Below are positions 36,337 to 47,768 of a DNA stretch of 64,000 nucleotides, one piece after another. Where the stretch lies: the NCBI GenBank assembly GCA_018398815.1, contig CM031616.1, positions 64,878,666 through 64,942,665 of the forward strand, given 5' to 3'. The number at the start of each line of letters is the position of its first letter. The stretch's first letter is position 1. The notes beneath the pieces were generated by a model. The model saw only the letters and a list, made by a program, of their open reading frames with translations, searched no databases and had not been told where the DNA came from. The position numbers and the translations under genes are program-made. Source of the DNA: Conus ventricosus. Lineage: Eukaryota; Mollusca; Gastropoda; Neogastropoda; Conidae.

Positions 36337-37937
36337 ACATGAACTGAAACGAAAAATTGGCAATCAGTGAGGATGAAGATGACACGAATTTCATTCTGCT
36401 CCCCTGTGTCCCACTGTCGAGCAAACGCAATATATGGGCACCTGCAGAAACACATATTCATGCATGAAGTGAGTTTGACTAGTGCACACAGAGCTTTGGG
36501 TAAGTGCCTGCCAGGGTTGAAAAATTCCCTTCAAATTGCCCATGATGGGAATTGCACCCATGACCTACCAACATGCAACATGAACATGTAGGGCCCAGAA
36601 ATGGTGGGTGAAAATGTCGCGAGTTATGTGGTGGTGGGGGCCTGGGTACATGAATTATAACTTTGAGAAGAAAACTGTTCTTACCTGTAATTTCCAGCAA
36701 TCGGACATCTTTATTCATATGTTAACAGATTATTTTTACATTTTTGTTAGCGTTTGTGCTTTTGGGGGGGGGGGAGACAGGTTAAAGACCCCCACACTCG
36801 TACAGAATGTAAGCATGTAAATATATACTCCATCATTTTTATCTTGCTAACATTTGGTACCTTTCAAAGACACGGAATAAAAGCTGCAAAAATCAGTCTC
36901 CAGCAGTTCAACCTTCATGAGGATGGTTCCGTGAACATTGTATCCAAAGGCACATCTACTCATCCCTCCCTCCCAGGAATCAAATGTCAACCAAATGTCG
37001 CTCAAGTACACCAAGGAATTTGTCAATTACCCTGGTTACCATCTCTTTGCATTGAACTACTATCCTCTTGCAGCCATCCACACGGCAAAACAAGCCATCT
37101 TCACAAAATGAATTTTATTGCAGCAATAAAATCCAAGAATTCAATGTTTGCAACACTTTGTTCTTCAAATCGAAGTTGTATTCAAATGAATTGTCCCACA
37201 GGCCCTTTTCTTTTTTTTCCTACCAGAGAATGGGGAAAACATCCAAATACTGGAGGGAAAACATGCACCTTAGGACAAATAAAGACAAACATACAGGGGG
37301 GGAAAAAACGACGGAGACAAAACGGCAAGAAAAAAAAAAAACTCGGTAGAGACAACTAACAAAATGACAGATTTTAAAAGAAACTAGCAAACCAAAATAA
37401 ACTGGGTTGAACCAAATTCATCATAATCTATGTGCAACATCCCCATCCCCCCCCACCCCAGTACACCAGCCGTCGCTCACCTCTTTCATAAAAGTCTAGG
37501 CTAAAAGCTGAACCCATCAACTGTGTCTCGCCCTAACAAGTCGCTAGAAAGCCAACGTTCCAACACTACCAGAGAAAAGAAAACGGGCACAGCAACGCCT
37601 ACACCACACCGACGCCTGGCTGAAGTGGAAAGACAGAACCAACGCACAACGAAGAACAAAGTGACGCACAGGACTCCCGTTCGTCCCTCCTCTGTGATGT
37701 TGCTCTTGAGGTGAGAGCCTTCCATCTCACGCTCAAAGTATCAAAAAAAAAAAAAAGAAAAGAAAAAAAAAAAAAGGTGAAAATCAGTCTGTTGCCTGTT
37801 GGATGACACACCAAGTCAGCCTGTCCTCACTCCAGGAAGACGTTCACCTTCTTGCAGTCATTTTTCACACACACACCCTTCCTAAGCTACCTGTCTTTCC
37901 TTTTCCGACTGAAGTTACCATTTTAGTCCAACTTCAC
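36337..37937. other. Intergenic or Caprin 3' UTR, no gene seen
   Basis: Contains short A-runs near 37,330 and 37,742-37,776 and a G-run at about 36,765. No recognisable coding frame. If Caprin transcripts pass the signal at 38,119, this is 3' UTR. Confidence 0.45.
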
Positions 37938-37943
37938 TTTATT
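37938..37943 (-). terminator. Candidate Caprin polyadenylation signal, distal
   Basis: TTTATT on +, AATAAA on the - strand, about 480 bases after the RGG-frame stop codon. Confidence 0.3.
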
Positions 37944-38118
37944 GTCCACAGGACAATCCACTGCGTACCCTCCCCCCCCCCCCCCCCCCCACTTCTCCCA
38001 GAAAGGCACAAGACATGCCATCATCACCTGTATAGTCCCCGTTACAAGGCATGCCATCATCACCTATACAGTCCCCGTTACGTGGGTGTTTTCACTGCAT
38101 CGTATCAGTGCCGTTCTC

Positions 38119-38124
38119 TTTATT
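38119..38124 (-). terminator. Candidate Caprin polyadenylation signal, proximal
   Basis: AATAAA on the - strand (TTTATT on +), about 300 bases after the RGG-frame stop at 38,423. Confidence 0.4.
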
Positions 38125-38234
38125 GCGCTTGGTTACTCTTAATCCATGACGAAAAAGATGTACAACACTCAACAATAAGAGGCCACACCCAGACCTGAAA
38201 CTTGACACACAAATAACACAGACAGACAGTCCTG

Positions 38235-38271
<37 letters not shown>

Positions 38272-38422
38272 GAAGCCTGGCCGGTCCAGACAGGGGTGTG
38301 TGTGAAAGAGTGGAGCAGAGGATGACCATCCACAGGAGTGAAGACAGGAGCTTACAATGCGACTGCTCCCTTGGCCACAGGTGGTGCTGCCAAGGCCAAG
38401 GTCACCGAGTGACCCATCAAAG

Positions 38423-38507
38423 TCATTGGTTGCCAGGACGGTTCATGCCACCGCGGTTGCCACCAGCTCCACGGGGAGTCCGCCTCGAGGAACACCGCCC
38501 CGCATTC
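38423..38507 (-). CDS. CAPRIN: Caprin, terminal RGG exon (one-base frame break)
   Basis: The last Caprin exon, encoding the end of the RGG RNA-binding tail. The acceptor is tgtgtggcag on the - strand (38,508-38,517). Splice phase 1 from the exon at 40,215 gives GMRGGVPRGG, after which the frame runs into LPVELVATAVA and a stop at 38,443. One base over, the sequence reads PRGAGGNRGGMNRPGNQ and stops at 38,423, clearly the expected RGG tail. The switch falls at the C4 run (G4 on +, 38,473-38,476): one additional C would join the two halves. So either the assembly lost a C or this allele has a truncated tail. Confidence 0.75.
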
Positions 38508-38880
38508 CTGCCACACAGTGCAATACCTTTCACGCTCATGTTACTTGCATGCCTTTCACACAGTGCAATACTTGTACATGCATTCCTGCCACACAGTGCA
38601 ATACTTTTCACGCTCATGTTACTTGCATGCCTTTCACACAATGCAATACCTGTTGTACATGCATTCCTGCCACACAGTGCAATACCTTTCACACTCATGT
38701 TAATTGCTTGCCTTTCACACAATGCAATACCTGTCACATTTCTTATCTCTTAAGTATCCTGCATACCTGTTGTACACTACATTTAAGACGCTATTTCATC
38801 AGTCACACACTGGTTACTTGCACGTCTTTCACACAATGCGATACTTGACACGTTTCGTATCTCTTGCATAGCCTGCATAC
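38508..38880. repeat. Minisatellite, about 80-base unit, overlapping the Caprin acceptor
   Basis: Repeats of cattcctgccacacagtgca, then atacctttcacgctcatgtt and acttgcatgcctttcacac. The block cctgccacacag, which on the - strand is the acceptor of the terminal Caprin exon, recurs at about 38,587 and 38,666, with weaker copies further on. Confidence 0.88.
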
Positions 38881-39263
38881 CTGTTGTACACAACATTTAT
38901 GACACTATTTCATCAGTCATGCACTGCTTATAAACCTAACAAAACTGTCGTACCACACGCAGACAGTGCCCTCCTTTTGCTTCCACACCACACCCGCACA
39001 GATTACTGCTATACAATACCTATTTCTCAAGAAGATTCTCAACATCTCCAGTGAGGACAGGATGAAAAAAAGCTGTAAAGCTTTATTCTTTAACCGTCAA
39101 TTAAGATAATTTTGACCCTGCTGCCCATGCAGTCTAATTCTGTACTTTAAACCAATCTTATGGGACAGCTTGAATGTGGGCCCTGACAAACTGCAAGTCC
39201 TTGTCTTTCCCTTACTGACTACTGAGACTTCATGGGGGGAATTTGATACTGTGTGTACAGAAA

Positions 39264-39295
<32 letters not shown>

Positions 39296-40214
39296 ACTAA
39301 ATTTCCTGTTTTTGTAGAACGTCTCTGTAAGATTCTGCGCTCCCTGGACGGAAATAAAAGTTTCACATGTTTATGGCATTGTGAAGCTATGGAGCATGCC
39401 CATTGTCTGACCATCTAAGCCTGCCAACATCCAGCTAAGCTGCTCCGTTGCAAGACTCCTTGCAGTGGGCATGCATATACATGCAAAACCTTTCAGTTAC
39501 GAACATGTTACTGCAGTCCTGCTTGCTGTCAGGTTCAAGCGTGCTCCAGTATGTAACGACACAAAGAGCGTAAACTTTGCATGCCCATCCTATTGCACCT
39601 GTATGTAGTCAAGTACACACTTTACCCCAACATGGATACTCTCAGATTCCAGTTTACACAGGATTTATTACTCCCAGCAGTATCATAGTTCACCTACCCC
39701 TAGCAGATAAGTTAGGTCTTCAATTTGGGGGCAATATTTACTGTACTGTACTGATATCAGCACTTTGAATAGAACCTGATCAAGTGTTTGACTATTACAG
39801 TGGATACACTCCATTCATACTGGGTTTTATTTTTAAATTACCATTCATACACTGTTTAGGAAAAAAAGTGAAATGAAATGTCACCTCTGAATAATCAACG
39901 TTTTACGGATCTTTCAGCCTTAGTAATCTCTCTTCATATTGTACATCTTAAGACACTCAAATCTAACACGTTGGGCAACTATTTCAACACATCCAGATAA
40001 TATCACCAAAAAGATATTTATTAAACAACTGAAGTCAGGTGTTTGAATTTCCATTCATAAGGGAAGGAAAAAAAACTGCACACAAACACAGCTCAAGACA
40101 AGAGCAACTTAAAAGGAGACGAGTTGTGTGAAGGCACAAAGGCTCGCCAGGCCACCAACGCCTCTGGCAACAGAGCCCCTAGCCTCCAACTTCACCACAG
40201 CCCACAACATTCAC
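38881..40214. other. Caprin intron
   Basis: Includes a C homopolymer at 39,268-39,296. No exon recognised, though a small RGG exon would be hard to exclude. Confidence 0.55.
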
Positions 40215-40376
40215 CTCCAGCTCCACGGTTGTTGCCTCCCCGGGGATAGCCAGGGCCACCTGCTCCCCCACGCTTCTGGTATGGGGCACCACCACCAAAT
40301 CCATTGGAATTGTAACCTTGGTAACCGTCAGGGCGGTAGTCAGTGCGGGGAGGGAATCCTTGGAAAGGAGCGCCAC
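40215..40376 (-). CDS. CAPRIN: Caprin RGG-region exon
   Basis: On the - strand: (G)GAPFQGFPPRTDYRPDGYQ, GYNSNGFGGGAPYQKRGG and PGYPRGGNNRGAGG. Alternating aromatic/glycine and RGG motifs near the end of Caprin proteins bind RNA and support stress-granule condensation. The acceptor is tttggttttgcag and the donor is GGAG/gtgaat at 40,214. It enters and leaves in phase 1, matching both neighbours. If the donor is skipped, the reading runs ECCGLW to a stop, a possible alternative C-terminus. Confidence 0.85.
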
Positions 40377-40790
40377 CTGCAAAACCAAATGTCAGCTTCT
40401 TGAACTATGACCTGCGCATGCGCGCACACACAAAACAATAATCATCAATACTAAAACAGGGTTGGTACAGAATGGACTTCACTGATCAAATCTTACCAGT
40501 ACATGTAATATTCATTTTTTTTTAAAAAAGGGAAAAAAAAAAAACTCGATCACTTCTCACGGCAGACAATACACGAAAATAGTCACTCTTTGGGAGGCAA
40601 AACTTAAACAGTCAATTCTCTTCACTAGAAAGAATATTTGACATACCAGAAATCGCACAACAAATTGAAGACGGCATAACCCAAGTATTCAATTACCATT
40701 TCAAAGTCATACATATTTACAGCATCACAACAGTCCTTAATATTTTGCTGTACATTCACAAACTTGCACTGTCATTCCACAAAATCTTTT
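40377..40790. other. Caprin intron
   Basis: A-rich intronic sequence; no exon seen. Confidence 0.6.
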
Positions 40791-40799
40791 TTAAGCTGT

Positions 40800-41950
40800 C
40801 TTTTACTGCTGCATGGCCTGGCACATTTCCGCTAATTCCCTTTCAGTGTTGACCATTTCAGTCTTCTCTGATGTTCTCCTCCCGAGACCATTTGACTGAG
40901 CCAAGAGACAGAGCCCCCAGTCCCACTGCCTTTTCAGCCTTCTCGGCAGATGCAGCCTCCAGCCCAGCAATGTCTTGCTCCAGTCTCACTTTTTTGCCTT
41001 GAGCTGCTCCACTTCCTCAGCCTCTGATTTTCTCTTTTTTATTTTGCCTCACGTTGCCTGCTTCCCTCTTTCTTCCTGTGGGTATTGTTTCATACTGATG
41101 TCTGGCTGAAGATGCAAAACTCAGCATCTCTTTGTTTCTCAGGACCACCTGCTCTTCTGACAGCATCAACAACCAGATGCCTGGAAACCAAAGACTTCTT
41201 CTTCAAGTTCACTTCCATGGTCTCCTTGTGGACACTAAAGACTCTTTCCACAGTTGTCTGACCGTGACTGAGGATGAGCCCCTGCTGGGCAACTTCATAT
41301 AAAAACAGAATACTCCTTCCGGCCTGACAGGTGGCCATACAGGAGTCCAACTCTGTCTTCACTCGGACTGAAGTTGCGAAACTTCTCAATGCATTCTGAG
41401 AGGATGCTCTCTCTGAATCTGCGGAACTGAGACTTTTTTACCAAGTCGCAGTTGCCCTCCTTCAGACTTACCCGCATCACGCAGGATCTTTAGCGTCAGG
41501 TGTAACTGCTGAACACTGGATGAGAAGTTCTTTTCATCTAACAGCAATCTGGAATCCACTGTGGACAAGCCGATACTTGACGGGGCTTTCTCTATGATTT
41601 TTTTCACCAGTGCCACAAGGAAATCACAACACTGTGGAAAGAATGACGATCCTTATCTGATTCCACATTTTTCACTTGAACTAGACTCTGGGTTGCTGCA
41701 AAGCCAACATCCACCTTGTGGGTTTCCTGAGGTGCCGTCTTGTCAGCGTAATCAATGCTACAGAGAGATAGCACTGACTTGCAACTTGTGAGGACTTGAG
41801 GCTTGATAAATCTGGCTATCAAACCTTTCAGCAGGCAAGCAAGGTCTGAAGCACAGAAGGGCATCTTGGGACGATCTGCCTGGTACAACTGAAGGAAACG
41901 CTGTGCTTCCCGAGCTATACTGATGAAAACTGAAGCTTGGCTTTCAGCAA
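40800..41950 (-). pseudogene. hAT transposase C-terminal fragment
   Basis: A decayed transposase remnant inside a Caprin intron. On the - strand, in order: YQADRPKMPFCASDLACLL and IARFIKPQVL (about 41,880), HKVDVGFAATQSL (about 41,720), a frame break, VKKSQFRRFRESILSECIEK (about 41,440), another break, LILSHGQTTVERVFSVHKE then NLKKKSLVSRHLVVDAVR (about 41,280-41,160), and a coiled basic tail LKAKKVRLEQDIAGLEAAS (about 41,000). The SHG..TVERVFSV block is typical of the C-terminal dimerisation region of hAT transposases. No N-terminal zinc finger or DDE start is seen here and no TIRs were found. Confidence 0.75.
41461..41745 (-). repeat. Inverted duplication, arm 1
   Basis: Part of the hAT transposase fragment; its reverse complement recurs at 42,111-42,391 with few differences. 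Confidence 0.9.
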
Positions 41951-42010
41951 AGGATCACCTAATGCAACTGTGGTTGGGTTTTCTTTTTTTTTTTCTTCCT
42001 TTTTTTTTTT

Positions 42011-42112
42011 GGGGGGGGGGTTTGGTTTCATATTTTTTCATGTTTTGTTCACCTGCCAGTAGAGTGTTATTACCCAATTCAAGATCCCCAGAGTAAAAAT
42101 GTTTATCCCAAA
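42011..42112. repeat. Direct repeat, copy 1
   Basis: About 100 bases (gtttcatattttttcatgtt then ttgttcacctgccagtagag) repeated at 42,391-42,490. The two copies bracket arm 2 of the inverted duplication exactly. Confidence 0.92.
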
Positions 42113-42391
42113 GACGGCACCTCAGGAAACCCACAAGGTGGATGTTGGCTTTGCAGCAACCCAGAGTCTAGTTCAAGTGAAAAATGTGGAATCAGATAAG
42201 GATCGTCATTCTTTCCACAGTGTTGTGATTTCCTTGTGGCACTGGTGAAAAAAATCATAGAGAAAGCCCCCGTCAAGTATCGGCTTGTCCACAGTGGATT
42301 CCAGATTGCTGTTAGATGAAAAGAACTTCTCATCCAGTGTTCAGCAGTTACACCTGACGCTAAAGATCCTGCGTGATGCGGGTAGTCTGAG
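42111..42391 (+). repeat. Inverted duplication, arm 2
   Basis: Reverse-complement copy of 41,461-41,745 (phrases gacggcacctcaggaaaccc and gatcctgcgtgatgcgggta). It lies between the two direct-repeat copies. Confidence 0.9.
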
Positions 42392-42490
42392 GGGGGGGGT
42401 TTGTTTCATATTTTTTCATGTTTTGTTCACCTGCCAGTAGAGTGTTATTACCCAATTCAAGATCCCCAGAGTAAAAATGTTTATCCCAAA
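42391..42490. repeat. Direct repeat, copy 2
   Basis: Second copy of the roughly 100-base block at 42,011. Confidence 0.92.
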
Positions 42491-42688
42491 CTTTCCCAAC
42501 CCAGTGTCATTTTTCCTAGACTGGAAAAGAGTCCTCAGTTTTTCCTAACCATTCCCAACCTGTAAAATAAATGTTCAAACATGGAAACCAAGGCTTTTGC
42601 ATGCAACACACCATCAGCAAGCTAACCCTAGGGGCCTCCGATAACTTCATCCCTTGTTGCACTAAAAACCCAAGTCGGCGCTTCTCAC

Positions 42689-42853
42689 CTCTGTTGCCAG
42701 GCCGAGCGTTGCCGTTCTGCTGGCGGTTGTTGAACCCATTCTGCATAGCGTTCCCATTGTTGTTGCCGCCACGGCCACCACGTGGCCCTCCCCGATACCC
42801 CGGGCCACCGCCACGACCTCCCCGCTGATATCCTCCTTGGTAGTTACTGCCTG
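42689..42853 (-). CDS. CAPRIN: Caprin RGG-region exon with tandem (NAGNAG) acceptor
   Basis: On the - strand: SNYQGGYQRGGRGGG, PGYRGGPRGGRGG, NNNGNAMQNGFNN and NARPGNRG. RGG repeats followed by an N/Q-rich stretch fit the Caprin C-terminus. The 3' splice site is tttcagcag, so splicing can use either CAG (exon end 42,853 or 42,850), adding or removing one alanine in frame. The donor is AGAG/gtgaga at 42,688. Phase 1 in and phase 1 out agree with both neighbours. Confidence 0.88.
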
Positions 42854-44591
42854 CTGAAACAGTTTGGTTTCTCTTTTTCCTTTTCTTAACTAAGGAAAGG
42901 AAACATTGTCCGCAGAAAGAGGATGGATTAGTATGGGGAACACAACCATTAAAGACAGCAGGTTTGATCTGTCTTCTCACTGAAAACTATCCAGTTCAAT
43001 CATGTACAGCAACAAGTTGACAATTTATCTATGTTTTCTCTTGTAAAAGAGATCTCTAATGCAAAAGATTGTTACTACCATTCAGTTTGGGTCAATTTAC
43101 GAACAGAACGAGAACAAAATTTGATCAAGGAATTTTTTTTCAACTGCGTTAACAAAATATAACCAATTTACCCCACCACCACCTCCCTGTCTATTCTTGT
43201 GTCACAACATCAGCATTTTGTTCGTTTCATCTTCAAAATAGACAGGTCACTTTTCACTGCTTGAAAATGTAATACACATTTGTGAGATATTATGACCTGT
43301 GCCAGTTTTCAGTGAAAAAGACACCAGAAAATTAGAAGAAAAAAATGGATATAGTTATGATTTCCTTCTTTACATTTTCAGCATCCAAAAATTTTTCAAG
43401 TCTATGAGATGTAAGAATTCAGCTGTAATGTTTCAAAAGAGAAACGCAGCTGCTCTCATACAAAGATTCTCAAAAGCAGGGTATACACAAAAACTGACAA
43501 AGAATATCAACAAAGTAAACACACTAAACTCTATCAGAAATCATGAATGTCAGTACACGCATAAAGTTGAACATACACGTTTCGCGGATACACCTGCTTC
43601 TTCATACAAATGCACACAGCTCTTTCCACTCTCTTCCTTCTCTTTCACTTGCACACATCCACATATTTACACCCACACATTCCTCCTTTAGAACACTAAG
43701 ATCTACCACAGGCAAGATTTTTGCCTGTGTGACCGTTTCACATATCATGGTAATCGCATTCCCCTTCTTGCGAAACACCAAAAACCCAAACAATTTGTTT
43801 TCTCTTCAGCAATTTTCACTTTCTTGAAATCTAAACGGAATTATAAGCATTCCCTTTGTTATCTACATGAAAAAGAAAGCTCATGACTGTCAATCTTCTG
43901 GAGTCTAAGATAAGGGGATGAAGGGGGTGGGATGGGCTGAAGATGGGGCTGTTTGGCTTTTGACTGAAAACACTTCTAATCTCCCTCATGTTTCAGTCAG
44001 ACAAATGTAGGGATTAAAAGGGCGATGCATTTCCATACATACTTCTGCCAACCTCCATAATGGCATTGTTTGGACACAAGTCTGTAATACTTTATCATCC
44101 CCAAGTCAGTAATACTTTTATCATCCACTTTCAAAAATGACCTCCAAGCCCCACTTTTTAAAAGGAAACTTTGAAATTCTTGATTTTTCACCTAGTTCAG
44201 GATTTCAGAAATAATTTCTTTAGAAAATTCTAGGAAAAATCGGGAGGTATGAAAGCAGCTGACCAGTATTACTATTCAACAAAAATGAATGTATTTTCTA
44301 CAAACTGTACGCGCAATTGCGGCAAATCATCCAAATCAAAAACAAACAAAAAAGTAGGGCGGGGTTCATCTTCACCTGCCAGCATACTGCAGAGGATAGA
44401 GGGATACTTAATCTTGATGCAAGTACAGTTTGAAAAAAAAGTTTCATCCAACAAAGAATTACAGTCAACCCTAATTAAACTGGCATGCCCTCTTGATTTT
44501 TTTTTTTTTTTACATTTCAAGGATTGCAGTCTCCACTATTCCTCTGAAGCACTGGCATGCTGTTGAAGAAGCAGACACAGCTCAACACTAT
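42854..44591. other. Caprin intron
   Basis: AT-rich intronic sequence before the large hAT element; no exon seen. Confidence 0.55.
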
Positions 44592-46476
44592 GCAGGGTTC
44601 CCACTTCCTCACAGGAAAAAAATTCAAGGGTTTCTAAAGGGGATATTTTAATTTTTAAGGGGCAAATTTAGCCGTACAGTTGGAATAATTACCTTACACA
44701 TGTAATCCAGCCATGATGATAAGGTGATTACACTTCTGTAGTCTTTTCCATCTCAATATCATCTGAGTCATTCTTTGCTTCTGGTCACTATTGGGGGTGA
44801 CTCTATTTCTCATGCTGTAAAAAAAAAAACCTTGTCGCTCTCAGACTATATTTCTTAAATGAAAGTGTTCTTACAGTTTTGAAGAAACGACACCATCAAG
44901 AAAAACTTTGGTAGTTTCCATGATTTCTAGTAATGTTAATTTAAACATCGAAAATGCCTTCAAAATGGCGTCTGAAAAGGGGACCGAGAAATGTTGCCCA
45001 AAACAATGGCTTCATACAATGCATGACAACTGTTAAAACTTTTTTTGAGTGTTTGCTATGTGGTAAAAGTGTTTTTTTCTGCGCTATGGTAGTCAATATT
45101 TTCGCACCGCTTTTTTCGTTTTCATAACACATCATTAATTTACAACCGTCCCTCCGTTACCTTTCGTGTCACACATTCCGATCGTCGATTGCTGTCGCCA
45201 GTACAGCATGTAACATCATATAGCGAAAGGCAGACCGGTAAATGCATGTAGTCGATGGAAAAGAATATATTGAAAGAATGATTCAGGAAATAAACGCTAA
45301 AACAGTCGAAAAGTAAACATTCGAAAATTTCGCGTCGCATGTGAAACGCAGGTAACGCTCCAACCTTTGAAAGCCCCCCTTCGACAACAAAGCTAAAAAT
45401 AGAGTGCACAGATGACGTCGCCTAAACGGTCCATGATTAAGCACAAACCTGTGACGTTTCACACAGAAATAGCTACGCAAAAGCTTGTGGGACACAAAAT
45501 AAAGTGACGCGTCACGCTTCGAACTCAGAGTGAAACGCGGTGACGCCGGTGCGGGATTCTCCAGTTTTGGCCAATATCATCACAGAAGAACCGATTTCAA
45601 CTCAAATATTTGCTTTCAACTGCATGAAGGTGAGTTATTAATGTTCTCTTAATCATTCCTTCGTTTTACTGTCATGAATAAGATAATAGTTGTCCTGATC
45701 TTTTACAATCTGTACTTAATCGGCAAATTTCGACCGGTTGTTTGCTCCAACACATGGCGTCAAGTGTAACACAGTTCGACATTTTATCAAAATCATTGTT
45801 TCCGCAGCATGGTAGCTATGATTGCATGCATGGATATGTCAGTTATTTGAGAAATTGTCGTGTCTGTTGCGTCAAAGTTTATGACAGAAAATACCAGAAT
45901 CGCATTTAACACAACCTTGTTACACATGACACGAAATTTGGATTAATCATCGTGTCACAATGTATGTGTGAAGCGCTGGTAACATATTACGTTTTAATTG
46001 TTGCATAGGTGTGTAAAACTTGATGCACTTTTAATTAAATTAATTGTATGTGTTAATTTACGCAAGGTGCCAAAAAAAGTCACAGCCAAGTGATGAAATG
46101 TGGCTGAATTCAGCAGAATTCATGTAGTGTCACCTACATTACACTTGACACAAAATCTTAGTGTCTCATGAAACTCTGTTGTTCCAGTTTAGATAAGTGC
46201 ATCTATCTTCATTTCTGCAAAAAAAAATATCATTATAATAATCATTGTACAGTATTTTTTTTTTTTTTTAATAGTATATTTCTGGTTATTTCTGTGTAAA
46301 TTAGAGAAAAGCTTTTTTAAGAAACTTTGGCAGCTCAGTTTGTGTGTTTCCTTCCTGTTTATTTATGGTCATTCCTAGTTTTACTGATTATATGTCATTT
46401 TGAAAGTGTGACCATTTGTATGTTACATGACAATGCTACCAACTGTTTTAATCTCAACTTTTTTATTTTTTTACAG

Positions 46477-46659
46477 GTGCTTGCAGTTGGCAGACACTGT
46501 GTGGTCCTCACAGTGGAGGCCCAGACGGAGAAAGGACCACAGGCCATGGAAGTGCCTGAGGATGACTTTGTTGTGAAATTCCTCATCTGTGCTTGGAAAT
46601 TCTATATTTTCCCCAACAGAGACCAAACCTTCTTAGTATCCAAAAAGGACGCAACATAG
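46477..46659 (+). pseudogene. Unrecognised exon-like frame inside element E
   Basis: A 60-codon frame reading VLAVGRHCVVLTVEAQTEKG and later VPEDDFVVKFLICAWKFY, ending KKDAT before TAG. It follows a strong acceptor (ctcaacttttttatttttttacag at 46,453-46,476), so it looks like a 3' terminal exon on the + strand. I do not recognise the family. A possible donor partner is ctgcatgaag/gtgagt at about 45,622-45,631. It may belong to another mobile element nested here. Confidence 0.4.
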
Positions 46660-47690
46660 ATGACACGCCAGCAGTTGACACCCATGACTACTTTTTTTTA
46701 AAGAACTGCCAGCAGAATTGACAGTGAGTGTGTGTGTGTGTGTGTGTTAACACTTACAAATTAATTTTCTGTAAAGAACAAGGACTTTAAGTGCTGATTA
46801 AATATGGTTTGTACAACATTTCGATTGTATTTCTCATTTGTTTCTAATGAATGAAGCCAAGGGTGTGTGGAAAGCGGGGGGGGGGGGGTTAATAGGATTT
46901 GTAAAGGACTTAAAGTCCTAGACAATGATAGATGGTTAGTTGCTAAAGTTCAGTGTGCTCACTTTGAAAGTGATGTTGGTGTCATATGTAACACAGTTAC
47001 GCTTTATGGAAACGGTCACATATTTCTTGAAAGAAAATGAACAACCTTTATTTGCCATATTCATTTCATTTTTTGGATCAGGGGGAAAGAGCACAGACCA
47101 TATTTGGCAAGCAGTTGTTCTTGCATGAGTAACAGCAAATTACTAAAGAATGAAGTCTAACTGTGTTACGGTGTCACATAAACAAGTCAATGCTGGTATC
47201 ACAGGCAGAAGGGTTATAGCATCAAATCTGTTCATGCACACTTCTAATAATGTCTGCTAATAGGCTGCCTATGGCCAGTTTTCATTTTTGTACAAATAAG
47301 GTATTTTACTACTGATGTGGTGTCAACACGTAACGCAGTTACTGTTCCAACACCTTGGGTCTTCCCATGGGCATAGCATAGCAGCAAGTAATGTCACAGA
47401 TTTCTTTCTTTTAGGGGATGCCTTTGCTTACCTTGAGGTGACAAATTACAAGTTTTCACACTTGTGCAGCCATTTTAAAATTTTGACACTTGGTCCCTCC
47501 TTTAGTTACCAGTAGCAAAGAATGACTCATATACAAAAAATAAAAAATGAAGTCTTTACACAGAAATTGAGAAATCAGAAAAAGAAAACTTTCAATCTGC
47601 TTTCCGGACCAGTATCTGACATGGGATGTCCAGCTGCTCCTGTTTCAAGTCCTTATTCAATGATTCATCAAAGAGCATGACATATTCATT

Positions 47691-47768
47691 AATTCTCTAC
47701 CAGCAGCTGCAGCCGAGGCCCCCTCTCTGGCACATTTCAGGAGGGAGCTCAGCAAACTTTACTTTTAA
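47691..47768 (+). mobile_element. Fragment of a CR1/L2-like LINE C-terminus
   Basis: Twenty-five codons plus stop reading NSLPAAAAEAPSLAHFRR and ending LSKLYF. The pattern NSLP...A.SL..F...L is the usual C-terminus of CR1/L2-type or related reverse transcriptases. Only the extreme 3' end is present; the left boundary is unclear. Confidence 0.55.

Noticed and set aside
36536..36575. Possible tRNA-like B box (gggaattgcacccatgac)
   Set aside because: Does not match the GGTTCGANTCC consensus and no A box lies at the right distance.
36754..37359. A 201-codon + open frame
   Set aside because: Second half overlaps A-rich sequence, composition is not protein-like, and no homologue is recognised; it lies opposite the likely Caprin 3' UTR.
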